NCBI RefSeq assembly: GCF_001905665.1
Contig: NZ_LIVX01000007.1
Coordinates: 124,001 to 188,000, forward strand
Direction: 5' to 3'
Origin: Streptomyces sp. CB02261
GTDB lineage: Bacteria; Actinomycetota; Actinomycetes; Streptomycetales; Streptomycetaceae
Length of the DNA: 64,000 nt
Of this stretch, positions 42,652-50,990 are shown one piece after another. Each line of letters begins with the position of its first letter. Positions within the stretch are counted from its first letter, which is position 1. Position numbers and translations under genes: made by a program. The notes under the pieces are model-generated. The model had not been told where the DNA came from. It did not search any database and saw only the letters and a program-made list of their open reading frames with translations.

Positions 42652-44718
42652 ATGGCCGTCACCGCAACCACTCCCGACACCCGTCCGCCGGCGGCCCCGT
42701 CCCGGACGGGCGCGGCCCCGGTGACGGCCGCCCTGGCCCTCCTCGTCGCGGCCCTCGCGCTCGTGGACATCACCCAGGGCACGGCCGCCGTCGGCGCCCC
42801 GGAGGTGTGGAAGGCGTTCACGGGCCGGGCCGACCCGGCCGACGCGTCCGTCGTCATCGCCTCCCGTCTGCCGAGGATGACCGCCGGCCTCCTGGTCGGC
42901 GCCGCCCTCGGCATCGCGGGCACCGCCCTCCAGGCCGTCAGCCGCAACGTCCTCGCCTCGCCCGACACCCTCGCCGTCAACGCGGGCGCCTACTTCGCGC
43001 TCGGCATCGGCGCCGCCTTCGGCCTGTCGCTGCCGTGGTTCGCCTCCTCCGCCGTCGCGTTCGCCGGCGGCCTCGCGGCGGCGGCCGTCGTCCTCGCCCT
43101 CTCGGGCCTGGGCGCCGGAACCGTCCGGCTCGTCCTCGCCGGCAGCGCCCTCACCCTCGGCCTCACCGGCGTCACCGAGGGCCTGCTCCTGCTGTTCCCC
43201 CGGCAGACCGAGGGCCTCTACCAGTGGAACCAGGGCAGCATCGGCCAGAGCGGCTTCGACGGCGTCCTGCAGATGGCCCCGATCGCCGTCGTCGGCCTCG
43301 TCGGGCTGCTGCTCATCGCCCGCCGGGTCGACGCCCTCGCCCTCGGCGACGACGCCGCCCGCGGCCTCGGCGTACCCGTCCGCGCCACCCGGGTCACCGC
43401 GGTCGTGCTCGCCGCCCTGCTCTCCACGGCCGCCGTCACCCTCGCCGGACCCGTCGGCTACGTCGGCCTGTGCGCCCCCGCACTCGTCCGCCCGCTCGCC
43501 CGCAGGTTCCGCGGGTTCACCCGGTCGCGGGGATTCCTGCCCGCCGCCGCTCTCACCGGCGCCGCCCTGGTGCTCGGCTCCGACGTCCTGCTGCGTGCCC
43601 TCGTACCGGCCGACGTGGCGGTCTCCGTGCCGACCGGCGTCGTCACCAGCCTCGTCGGCGCCGTCTTCCTGATCGTCATGGCCACCCGCGTCCGGGACAC
43701 GGCCGGAGCCACCGCCACCGAGCGGCTCCGCATCAGGAGCAGGACCCGCTTCCTCACCGTCACCGCCGTCCTGGTGGCCTCCGCGGTCGGCGTCGCCATC
43801 GCCGCCGCCCTCCTCGGCGACAGCAAACTGCTCCTCGGCGACGTCCTGAACTGGGCCCAGGGACGGGCGGGCCGGACCGTCACCTTCGTCCTCGACACCC
43901 GGATGCCCCGCGTTCTCGCCGCCCTCTTCGCGGGAGCGGCGCTCGCCCTGGCCGGCACCTTCGTCCAGGCCGTCACCCGCAACCCGCTCGCCGAACCCGG
44001 CATCCTGGGCGTCTCCGGCGGCGCCGCGCTCGGCGCCGTACTCCTCGTGACGACCGTGCCCCTGGCCGGCTCGTGGGGCATGGCCGGCGCCGCGTTCGCG
44101 GGAGCCGCCGCCAGCTCGGTCCTCGTCTTCGGACTGGCCGCGCGGGGCGGGTACCAGCAGAACCGGCTCGTCCTCGTCGGCTTCGGCGTCGCCATCGCCG
44201 CCTCCGCCCTGATCAGCCTCCTGATCATCCTCACCGACCCGTTCAACGCGACGAAGGCCCTGACCTGGCTCTCGGGCTCCACCTACGGGCGGACCCTGCC
44301 CGACGTGGTGCCCCTCATGGCCGTCCTCACCGTGTGCGCGGCCGTCGCCTTCGCCCGGCGCACCGAACTCGACCTCGTCTCCCTCGACGAGGACACCCCG
44401 CGCCTCCTCGGCCTCGGCCTGGCACGCGCACGCCTCGGCTTCCTCGCCCTCGCCGTCCTGCTCACCGCCACCGCCGTGGCCGCCGCCGGTGCGATCGGCT
44501 TCGTGGGACTCGTGGCACCGCACGCGGCCCGCGCCCTCGTCGGCCGGCAGCACGCCCGCGTCATCCCCGTCGCGGTGCTCCTCGGCGCCGTCCTCGTCTG
44601 CACCGCGGACCTGGTGGGCCGCACCGTCATCGCCCCGGCCCAGCTCGGCGCCGGCCTCATGACGGCCGCGATCGGCACCCCGTACTTCCTGTACCTGCTG
44701 GTACGAAGCCGGGGCTGA
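42652..44718 (+). CDS. Fused double FecCD-type siderophore permease (FhuB-like)
   Basis: A 688-aa membrane protein made of two homologous BtuC/FecCD domains (about residues 20-335 and 365-685). Each half has the paired signatures RLPRMTAGLLVGAALGIAG / RMPRVLAALFAGAALALAG, ASPDTLAVNAG / AEPGILGVSGG, and GPVGYVGLCAPALVR / GAIGFVGLVAPHAAR. Fusion replaces the usual dimer of two permeases, as in FhuB. It starts 4 nt after the binding-protein stop and completes the importer. Confidence 0.93.
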   Translation: MAVTATTPDTRPPAAPSRTGAAPVTAALALLVAALALVDITQGTAAVGAPEVWKAFTGRADPADASVVIASRLPRMTAGLLVGAALGIAGTALQAVSRNVLASPDTLAVNAGAYFALGIGAAFGLSLPWFASSAVAFAGGLAAAAVVLALSGLGAGTVRLVLAGSALTLGLTGVTEGLLLLFPRQTEGLYQWNQGSIGQSGFDGVLQMAPIAVVGLVGLLLIARRVDALALGDDAARGLGVPVRATRVTAVVLAALLSTAAVTLAGPVGYVGLCAPALVRPLARRFRGFTRSRGFLPAAALTGAALVLGSDVLLRALVPADVAVSVPTGVVTSLVGAVFLIVMATRVRDTAGATATERLRIRSRTRFLTVTAVLVASAVGVAIAAALLGDSKLLLGDVLNWAQGRAGRTVTFVLDTRMPRVLAALFAGAALALAGTFVQAVTRNPLAEPGILGVSGGAALGAVLLVTTVPLAGSWGMAGAAFAGAAASSVLVFGLAARGGYQQNRLVLVGFGVAIAASALISLLIILTDPFNATKALTWLSGSTYGRTLPDVVPLMAVLTVCAAVAFARRTELDLVSLDEDTPRLLGLGLARARLGFLALAVLLTATAVAAAGAIGFVGLVAPHAARALVGRQHARVIPVAVLLGAVLVCTADLVGRTVIAPAQLGAGLMTAAIGTPYFLYLLVRSRG

Positions 44719-44767
44719 GGTGACGGACCCTTCGTGCGGCGACGACCCGGCCTGCACAATACGAGAC

Positions 44768-46963
44768 GTGACCGATGACGATCCGTACCTGTGGCTGGAA
44801 GACATCTCGGGCGACGCCGCCCTCGCGTGGGTGGCCGAGCGTAACGCCGAGACCGCGCGAGCCGTGGCCGGGGACGCCGGGTTCGGGGCGCTGAAGACAC
44901 GCCTGCGGGAGGTGCTCGACGCCTCCGACCGGATCCCCTACACCGTGCGCCGCGGGGCGTACCTCTACAACTTCTGGCGGGACGCCCGCCACGTACGCGG
45001 GGTGTGGCGGCGCACCACCCCGGAGCGGTACCGCGAGGACGCGCCCGAGTGGGAGATCCTGCTCGACGTCGACGCGCTGGCCGCCGCCGAGGGCGAGAAG
45101 TGGGTGTGGGACGGGGCGCGGGTCCGGCGGCCGGAGTACGACCGGGCGCTCGTGCGGCTCTCGCGCGACGGCGGGGACGCCGTCGTGGTGCGGGAGTTCG
45201 ACCTCGCGACGCGGGAGTTCGTCGACGACGGCTTCCGGCTCCCGGAGGCCAAGACGCGCATCGGATGGGCCGGCGCCGACACCGTCCTCGTCGGCACGGA
45301 CCTCGGGCCGGGCTCGCTGACCGACTCCGGCTATCCGCGCACCGTCCGCAGATGGCGGCGCGGGACCCCGGTGGAGGCCTCCGAACTCGTCTACGAGGCC
45401 GAGCAGGGAGACGTGGCGGCCTGGGGGTACCGGGACGCCACGCCCGGGTTCGAGCGGGAGTTCGTCGGGCGTTCGCTGGACTTCTTCCGCAGCGAGACGT
45501 ACCTGCTGCGGCCCGACGGCACGCGCGCGCGGATCGACGTGCCCGACGACGCCGACGTCGACGCCCACCGGCGGTACCTGCTCGTCACCCTGAAGTCCGC
45601 CTGGCTCGGACAGCCGACGGGCTCGCTCCTCGCGTTCGACTTCGACGCCTTCATGGCGGGCGACCGGACACCCGAGGTGCTCTTCACGCCCGACCGGCGG
45701 ACCGCGCTCGCCGGATACAGCTGGACCCGTAACCACCTGATCCTGGAGACGATGCGGGACGTCAGCACCCGCATCGAGGTCCTCACCCCCGAAGCCGGCG
45801 GAGGCTGGTCGCGCGCCCCGCTCGTCGGGGTCCCGGAGCTGTCCGCCGTCAGCGTCGTCGACACCGACCCCGACGTGTCCGACGAGTACGTCCTCGACGT
45901 GTCCGGCTTCCTCCAGCCGTCCGCCCTGCACCTGGGACGCGTCGGCGCCGGCTCGGAGGTGCTCAAGCAGGCCCCGCACCGCTTCGACTCCACCGGGCTC
46001 ACGGTCGCCCAGCACTTCGCCACCTCCCGCGACGGCACGCGCGTGCCGTACTTCGTCATCGGCCCCGACCGCGCCACCGGCGGCCCCGGCCCCACCCTGC
46101 TCTACGGCTACGGCGGCTTCGAGGTCTCCCTCACGCCCTACTACGGCGCGGTGACGGGCCGGGCGTGGCTGGAGCGCGGCGGAACCCACGTGATCGCGAA
46201 CATCCGCGGCGGCGGCGAGTACGGCCCCGACTGGCACCAGGCCGCGCTCGGCGCCGAACGGCCCCGGGCCTTCGAGGACTTCGCCGCCGTCGCCGAGGAC
46301 CTCGTCGCGCGCGGGATCACCACCCCCGCCATGCTGGGCGCGTCCGGCGGCAGCAACGGCGGGCTGCTCATGGGGGCGATGCTCACCCGCCACCCCGAGC
46401 TGTTCGGCGCGATCGTCGCCCAGGTGCCGCTCCTCGACATGACCCGCTTCCACAAGCTCCTCGCGGGCGCGTCCTGGATCGCCGAGTACGGCGACCCGGA
46501 CGACGAGGCCGACCTCACCCACCTGCGGGCCATCTCCCCGTACCACCGGCTCACGGCGGACCGGGAGTACCCGCCGGTCCTCCTGATGACCTCGACCCGC
46601 GACGACCGCGTCCATCCCGGCCACGCCCGCAAGACCGCGGCGCGGCTGCGGGAGCTCGGCCACCGGGTCCTGTTCCACGAGAACACCGGAGGCGGCCACG
46701 CGGGCGCCGGCGACAACGAACAGGCCGCCCACAACAGCGCGCTCGTCCACACCTACCTGTGGCAGCAGCTGACCCGCACCGCACCACCCGCCACGGCGGC
46801 CCCCACCCCGGACGTCACCGAGGTCCCGGCCCCGGCCCGCCCCGCCGGAGATGCCGTCACAGCCATCCCGCGCGCTGCGCCTGCAGCGCCATCTGGAACC
46901 GGCTCGTCGCGCCGAGCCGCGCCATCAGGACCTGCACCCGGCGGAACAGGGTGCGGCGGCTGA
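44768..46963 (+). CDS. Prolyl oligopeptidase family serine peptidase (S9A)
   Basis: About 731 aa: N-terminal DDDPYLWLEDISGDAALAW typical of oligopeptidase B/POP, a seven-bladed propeller, then a hydrolase domain with GGSNGGLLMG (Ser near residue 529), TRDDRVHPGHA (Asp) and GGGHAG (His). GTG 44768 is preferred: CACAAT ends 7 nt upstream and POP homology begins there; GTG 44720, two bases after the permease stop, is the alternative. The C-terminus runs about 50 residues past the family end, Pro/Ala-rich, overlapping the convergent LuxR gene by 107 nt. Confidence 0.85.
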   Translation: MTDDDPYLWLEDISGDAALAWVAERNAETARAVAGDAGFGALKTRLREVLDASDRIPYTVRRGAYLYNFWRDARHVRGVWRRTTPERYREDAPEWEILLDVDALAAAEGEKWVWDGARVRRPEYDRALVRLSRDGGDAVVVREFDLATREFVDDGFRLPEAKTRIGWAGADTVLVGTDLGPGSLTDSGYPRTVRRWRRGTPVEASELVYEAEQGDVAAWGYRDATPGFEREFVGRSLDFFRSETYLLRPDGTRARIDVPDDADVDAHRRYLLVTLKSAWLGQPTGSLLAFDFDAFMAGDRTPEVLFTPDRRTALAGYSWTRNHLILETMRDVSTRIEVLTPEAGGGWSRAPLVGVPELSAVSVVDTDPDVSDEYVLDVSGFLQPSALHLGRVGAGSEVLKQAPHRFDSTGLTVAQHFATSRDGTRVPYFVIGPDRATGGPGPTLLYGYGGFEVSLTPYYGAVTGRAWLERGGTHVIANIRGGGEYGPDWHQAALGAERPRAFEDFAAVAEDLVARGITTPAMLGASGGSNGGLLMGAMLTRHPELFGAIVAQVPLLDMTRFHKLLAGASWIAEYGDPDDEADLTHLRAISPYHRLTADREYPPVLLMTSTRDDRVHPGHARKTAARLRELGHRVLFHENTGGGHAGAGDNEQAAHNSALVHTYLWQQLTRTAPPATAAPTPDVTEVPAPARPAGDAVTAIPRAAPAAPSGTGSSRRAAPSGPAPGGTGCGG

Positions 46964-47840
46964 CCCCGATCTCCCGGGCGATGACGTCGTCGGCCGCTCC
47001 GGCCGCGAGCAGCCGGAGCAGCCGCCGGTCCGCCGGCGGCAGACCGGCGGGACGCGGGGAACGGCCGTGGAAGGGCAGCGCGTTCTGCCACGCCTGCTCG
47101 AACAGCGCCACGAGCGCCGAGAGGAGCCCGCACGGCTGCACGACCAGCATCGTGTTGTAGACGTCCGTCTCCCTGATCGACAGGGAGACCAGCGCGTACG
47201 CGTCGTCGATGATCACGAGCTTGACCGGTACCGACGGCAGGACCCTCGCCTGCTCGCCCGCCTCGACGCAGGGCTCGATGGAGTTCTCCAGCTGCCCCGG
47301 GTGCTCCAGCGACTCCCGTGAGTACACGACCCGCTGGGTCACCCCACGGGCGAGGGTGGCCAGCGCGTCGTCGGTGGCGCCTTCGAGGGGGAAGTACGGC
47401 GGCGAGTCGAACTGCCGGATCTGCTCGCGGGCACTGGCCCAGGCCTGCCGCATCCGCAGGCCGATCGCGTCCCCGGTGACGACCTCCACGAGACGGTCGT
47501 CGTACGCGGCGAGGCGCTGGCGCCGGAACGACTCGAACGCGCCGCCGACGGTGATCCGGGACTCGTCGATCTCGGCCGCCCGGTGCCGGCCGAGGATCTC
47601 CAGGCCCGCGGCCGGCGGAACCGGCGCCACCACGTCCGTGCTCCCCCCGGCCGCGCTCGCCAGACCCGAGTCGATCAGCTCGCCGTACGCCGCCGAGAAC
47701 GCGGCTCCGTCCAGACCGGCCGCCGACCTGATCGCGGCCAGCGGCGCGGGGCCCCGCTCCAGCAGCTCCTGGTAGACCCGTACGGCCTCCTCGCCGATCC
47801 CCAGGACACGCAGGGCCTCGCCGAGCTTGTGGTTCGCCAT
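46857..47840 (-). CDS. LuxR-family regulator with TrmB-like N-terminal region
   Basis: A 327-aa protein with an N-terminal winged-helix-like region (LGIGEEAVRVYQELLERGPAPLAAIRSAAGL), a middle effector domain, and a C-terminal LuxR-type helix-turn-helix (DDVIAREIGVSRRTLFRRVQVLMARLG). In Streptomyces this TrmB-LuxR arrangement is common in regulators of unknown signals. The ATG is preceded at 7 nt by a -10-like GATAAT, suggesting leaderless transcription. It is divergent from the aminopeptidase gene and overlaps the oligopeptidase 3' end. Confidence 0.85.
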   Translation of the reverse strand: MANHKLGEALRVLGIGEEAVRVYQELLERGPAPLAAIRSAAGLDGAAFSAAYGELIDSGLASAAGGSTDVVAPVPPAAGLEILGRHRAAEIDESRITVGGAFESFRRQRLAAYDDRLVEVVTGDAIGLRMRQAWASAREQIRQFDSPPYFPLEGATDDALATLARGVTQRVVYSRESLEHPGQLENSIEPCVEAGEQARVLPSVPVKLVIIDDAYALVSLSIRETDVYNTMLVVQPCGLLSALVALFEQAWQNALPFHGRSPRPAGLPPADRRLLRLLAAGAADDVIAREIGVSRRTLFRRVQVLMARLGATSRFQMALQAQRAGWL

Positions 47841-48000
47841 GCACCGCATTATCGCCCCGCCACCCCACGCCGGTGTCCGATCCGTGCCAGTGGCCGATCC
47901 GGGCACCGGGGGCGCGGCGGGCGGAGTACCTTCCGGGAGCCGCCGGGCGACCGGCGGACCAGGAACACACCGAACTCACCCCCGGACGAAGGAGCAGGAC

Positions 48001-49413
48001 GTGGCGAAGGGTCGCAAGAACGGCCTCTACGGAGGCGTCTCCGAGGAACTCTCCGCGCTGATGAGGACGGGGTGGGCGGACACCGAGCGGCACGGACTCG
48101 AACCCGACGAGCAGGCCCCCCACGCGGCCCGCCGCCGCGCCGCCCTCTCCGCGCGCTTCCCCGGCGAACGCCTCGTGGTGCCCTCCGGCAACCTCAAGAC
48201 GCGCTCCAACGACGACACCTATCCGTTCCGCCCGTACTCGGGCTACGTCCACATGACCGGGGACCAGGCGCGCGACGGCGCCCTCGTCCTCGAACCCCGC
48301 GCCGACGGCGGCCACGACGCGTACTGCTACCAGCTGCCCCGCGACAGCCGGAACGACGACGAGTTCTGGACGGGCGGCACGGCGGAGCTGTGGATGGGCA
48401 GGCGCCGCTCCCTCGCGGAGGCGGAGCGCGTCCTCGGACTGCCCTGCCGGGACGTCCGCACCGCCGCCGAGGACCTCGCCGCGGGATCCGGCGTGCCGAC
48501 CCGGATCGTCCGGGGCCACGACCCGGCCCTCGAAGCCGCCGTCACCACCGACGAGGAGCGCGACGACGAGCTGGAGGAGGTTCTCAGCGGACTCCGGCTC
48601 GTCAAGGACGCCTGGGAGATCGGCGAGATGCGCAAGGCGGTCGACTCCACCGTGCGCGGCTTCACCGACTGCGTCGGCGAACTGTCCCGGGCCGTCGCCT
48701 CCTCCGAGCGGTGGATCGAGGGCACGTTCTTCCGCCGGGCCCGCCTGGAGGGCAACGCCGTCGGCTACGGCACCATCTGCGCCGCCGGCGAGCACGCCAC
48801 GATCATGCACTGGACGGACAACGACGGCCCGGTGAGGCCCGGGGAACTGCTCCTGCTCGACGCCGGAGTGGAGACCCACTCCCTCTACACCGCCGACGTC
48901 ACCCGCACCCTCCCCGTCAGCGGCACGTTCACCCCGGTCCAGCGGCAGGTGTACGACGCGGTGTACGAGGCGCAGGAGGCCGGCATGGCCGCGGTCAAGC
49001 CCGGTGCCCCGTTCCGTGACTTCCACGAGGCGGCCCAGCGCAGTCTGACGGCGCGACTCGTCGAGTGGGGCTTCATCGAGGGCCCCGTCGACCGCGCGTA
49101 CGCCCTCGGTCTCCAGCGCCGCTTCACCATGGCCGGCACCGGACACATGCTGGGTCTGGACGTCCACGACTGCGCCCACTCCCGCACCGAGGAGCACGTC
49201 GACGGCCTCCTCGAAGCGGGCATGGTGCTCACCGTCGAGCCGGGTCTGTACTTCCAGCCCGACGACCTGACCGTGCCGGAGGAGTGGCGCGGCATCGGCG
49301 TCCGGATCGAGGACGACCTCGTCGTCACCGAGGACGGCCACGAGAACCTCTCGGCGGGCCTGCCCCGCTCCTCGGCCGAGGTCGAGGCCTGGATGGCGCG
49401 TTTCGCCGGCTGA
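48001..49413 (+). CDS. Xaa-Pro aminopeptidase (aminopeptidase P family)
   Basis: A 470-aa M24B metallopeptidase removing N-terminal residues before proline. N-terminal domain ends near residue 190; the pita-bread domain has all metal ligands: LLDAGVETHSLYTADVTRT (two Asp), GTGHMLGLDVHD (His), VLTVEPGLYF (Glu) and GVRIEDDLVVT (Glu). GTG start with AAGGAG ribosome site. Length matches Streptomyces PepP. With the oligopeptidase upstream, this is a small peptide-degrading neighbourhood. Confidence 0.93.
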   Translation: MAKGRKNGLYGGVSEELSALMRTGWADTERHGLEPDEQAPHAARRRAALSARFPGERLVVPSGNLKTRSNDDTYPFRPYSGYVHMTGDQARDGALVLEPRADGGHDAYCYQLPRDSRNDDEFWTGGTAELWMGRRRSLAEAERVLGLPCRDVRTAAEDLAAGSGVPTRIVRGHDPALEAAVTTDEERDDELEEVLSGLRLVKDAWEIGEMRKAVDSTVRGFTDCVGELSRAVASSERWIEGTFFRRARLEGNAVGYGTICAAGEHATIMHWTDNDGPVRPGELLLLDAGVETHSLYTADVTRTLPVSGTFTPVQRQVYDAVYEAQEAGMAAVKPGAPFRDFHEAAQRSLTARLVEWGFIEGPVDRAYALGLQRRFTMAGTGHMLGLDVHDCAHSRTEEHVDGLLEAGMVLTVEPGLYFQPDDLTVPEEWRGIGVRIEDDLVVTEDGHENLSAGLPRSSAEVEAWMARFAG

Positions 49414-49494
49414 TCCCGGGGGGTCTGGACGGGGTGCGGATCATGCGGTTAGCTGCCCCTGCACCTATTCAACGAGTTGCCTATGGAGTGCGTG

Positions 49495-49902
49495 ATGCAT
49501 CCGTTCCGCAAGGCCGTCGAGACCCAGGACCACGCCGCCATGGAGGCCCTGCTGGCCGAGGACGTCGTCTTCACCAGCCCGGTCGCCTTCCGTCCGTACC
49601 CCGGCAAGGCCATCACCGCAGCCATCCTCCGCGGGGTCACCCGGGTCTTCACCGACTTCCGGTACGTCCGCGAGATCGCGAGCGCGGACGGCCGGGACCA
49701 CGCCCTCGTCTTCGTCGCGAAGGTCGGCGACAAGGAGATCAACGGCTGCGACTTCCTCCACTTCGACGAGGAGGGCCGGATCGACGACTTCACCGTCATG
49801 GTCCGGCCCCTGTCCGCCGCGCAGGCGCTCTCCGCCGCCATGGGCGCCCAGTTCGACCGCATCAGGGCCGAGGCGCTCGCGGCGGCCGGGGGAGCGGAGT
49901 AG
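49495..49902 (+). CDS. SnoaL-like / NTF2-fold protein
   Basis: A 135-aa protein with the NTF2-like layout: FRKAVETQDHAAMEALLAEDVVFTSPVAF, TRVFTDFRYVREI and GCDFLHFDEEGRIDDFTVMVRPL. Such proteins are small cyclases, isomerases or binding proteins; function not predictable here. I start at ATG 49495 with GGAG 6 nt upstream; in-frame GTG, ATG and TTG codons lie within the 18 nt before it. Confidence 0.75.
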   Translation: MHPFRKAVETQDHAAMEALLAEDVVFTSPVAFRPYPGKAITAAILRGVTRVFTDFRYVREIASADGRDHALVFVAKVGDKEINGCDFLHFDEEGRIDDFTVMVRPLSAAQALSAAMGAQFDRIRAEALAAAGGAE

Positions 49903-49926
49903 TCACCCGCGGCGGGCAGCGGGTGA
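49903..49926 (+). terminator. Short hairpin, possible terminator
   Basis: Perfect 8-bp inverted repeat TCACCCGC / GCGGGTGA with an 8-nt loop, directly after the SnoaL-like stop. The rest of the gap to 50127 shows no gene. Confidence 0.5.
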
Positions 49927-50127
49927 GCGGCCCGGCGGCCGACGCCGGCCTCGTCGCCGCCGCACCCCGCCCGCTCGCCCTCCTGTCCGGCTCCCGGCCG
50001 TGCGGGCGGGTCCGGGCGGCACGAACAATCACCGATTCAGGTGACAGCTGCCGAGGCGAAACGTCCCTCCCCGCGGAGGGACGGCCACGCTCGGAGCGAC
50101 ACATGGAGCCACCCTGTGGAGCGTCCG

Positions 50128-50565
50128 ATGCAGCTGATCCCCCGTCATGACCCGTATCTCGTCGTCCGCTCGTCCGGCGGTCTCACCCTCGCGGCCCTCC
50201 GGGGCGAGCTCGACCTCGTCCTCGTACGGCACCTGCGGCCCGAGCTCGACGGCCTCGTCCGGGAGTCCGGCGCCCTGACCGTCGACATCCGGAGCCTCAC
50301 CTTCTGCGACGCCACCGGGCTCGGCCTCCTCGCCCACTGCGCGGGACGCATACGAGAGCGCGGCGCGCGCTGGAGGCTCGTCTGCGACCAGCCCCGGATC
50401 CTCCGGCTCATCCGCCTGGCCGCGCTGGACGACGTCCTGCACCCGGAACCCGCGCTCCCCGACGACCTGCCCGGCGAATGGGCGGACGCACTGCCCGACG
50501 GATCGTCACCCGGCCCACCCGCCTGGTCGGGACCGACGGTCCTGCGACTGTCGGGCCCGGCGTGA
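50128..50565 (+). CDS. STAS-domain protein (anti-sigma factor antagonist type)
   Basis: A 145-aa protein: STAS fold with LRGELDLVLVRHLRPELDGL, then LTVDIRSLTFCDATGLGLLAHCAGRI, where the phosphoacceptor position is Thr in DATG, and a Pro-rich tail from about residue 112. Relatives bind anti-sigma kinases and are controlled by serine/threonine phosphorylation. No cognate kinase or sigma factor is adjacent. GGAG precedes the ATG by 7 nt. Confidence 0.85.
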   Translation: MQLIPRHDPYLVVRSSGGLTLAALRGELDLVLVRHLRPELDGLVRESGALTVDIRSLTFCDATGLGLLAHCAGRIRERGARWRLVCDQPRILRLIRLAALDDVLHPEPALPDDLPGEWADALPDGSSPGPPAWSGPTVLRLSGPA

Positions 50566-50603
50566 CAGGGGTTCACGCGGGGTCCCGACCTAGACTGACG
50601 GGC

Positions 50604-50984
50604 ATGGCATGCCGCATCAGCGAACTGGTCCTCGACTGCGCCGACCCCGAACGGCTCGCCGCCTTCTGGAGCGAGGTCCTCGGTTACGTCGAACTCGGGC
50701 GGGAGGACGACGGCAGCATCGAGATCGGGCCGCCCGACGGCTTCGGCGGCCCGCAGCCCACGCTCATCCTCAGCCCCAGCGGCGACCCGAAGGCCGGGAA
50801 GCTCCCCCTGCACATCGACGTCAACCCCACCGACCGCGACCAGGACGCCGAGTTGGAGCGCCTGCTCGCCCTCGGCGCCAGGCCCGCCGACGTCGGCCAG
50901 GACGGCACCGAGAACTGGCACGTCCTGGCCGACCCGGAAGGCAACGAGTTCTGCCTCCTGCACACCCGGCTCCGGCCCCTCTGA
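50604..50984 (+). CDS. VOC-family protein
   Basis: A 126-aa single VOC unit: RISELVLDCADPERLAAFWSEVLGY at the start, LPLHIDVNPTDRDQD in the middle and DPEGNEFCLLHTRL at the end. Substrate unknown; similar to the Glyoxalase_6 group. No ribosome site; the -10-like TAGACT (50591-50596) ends 7 nt before the ATG, so it is probably leaderless. Convergent with the metallopeptidase/vWA gene, with a 6-bp gap. Confidence 0.8.
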   Translation: MACRISELVLDCADPERLAAFWSEVLGYVELGREDDGSIEIGPPDGFGGPQPTLILSPSGDPKAGKLPLHIDVNPTDRDQDAELERLLALGARPADVGQDGTENWHVLADPEGNEFCLLHTRLRPL

Positions 50985-50990
50985 GGACAC

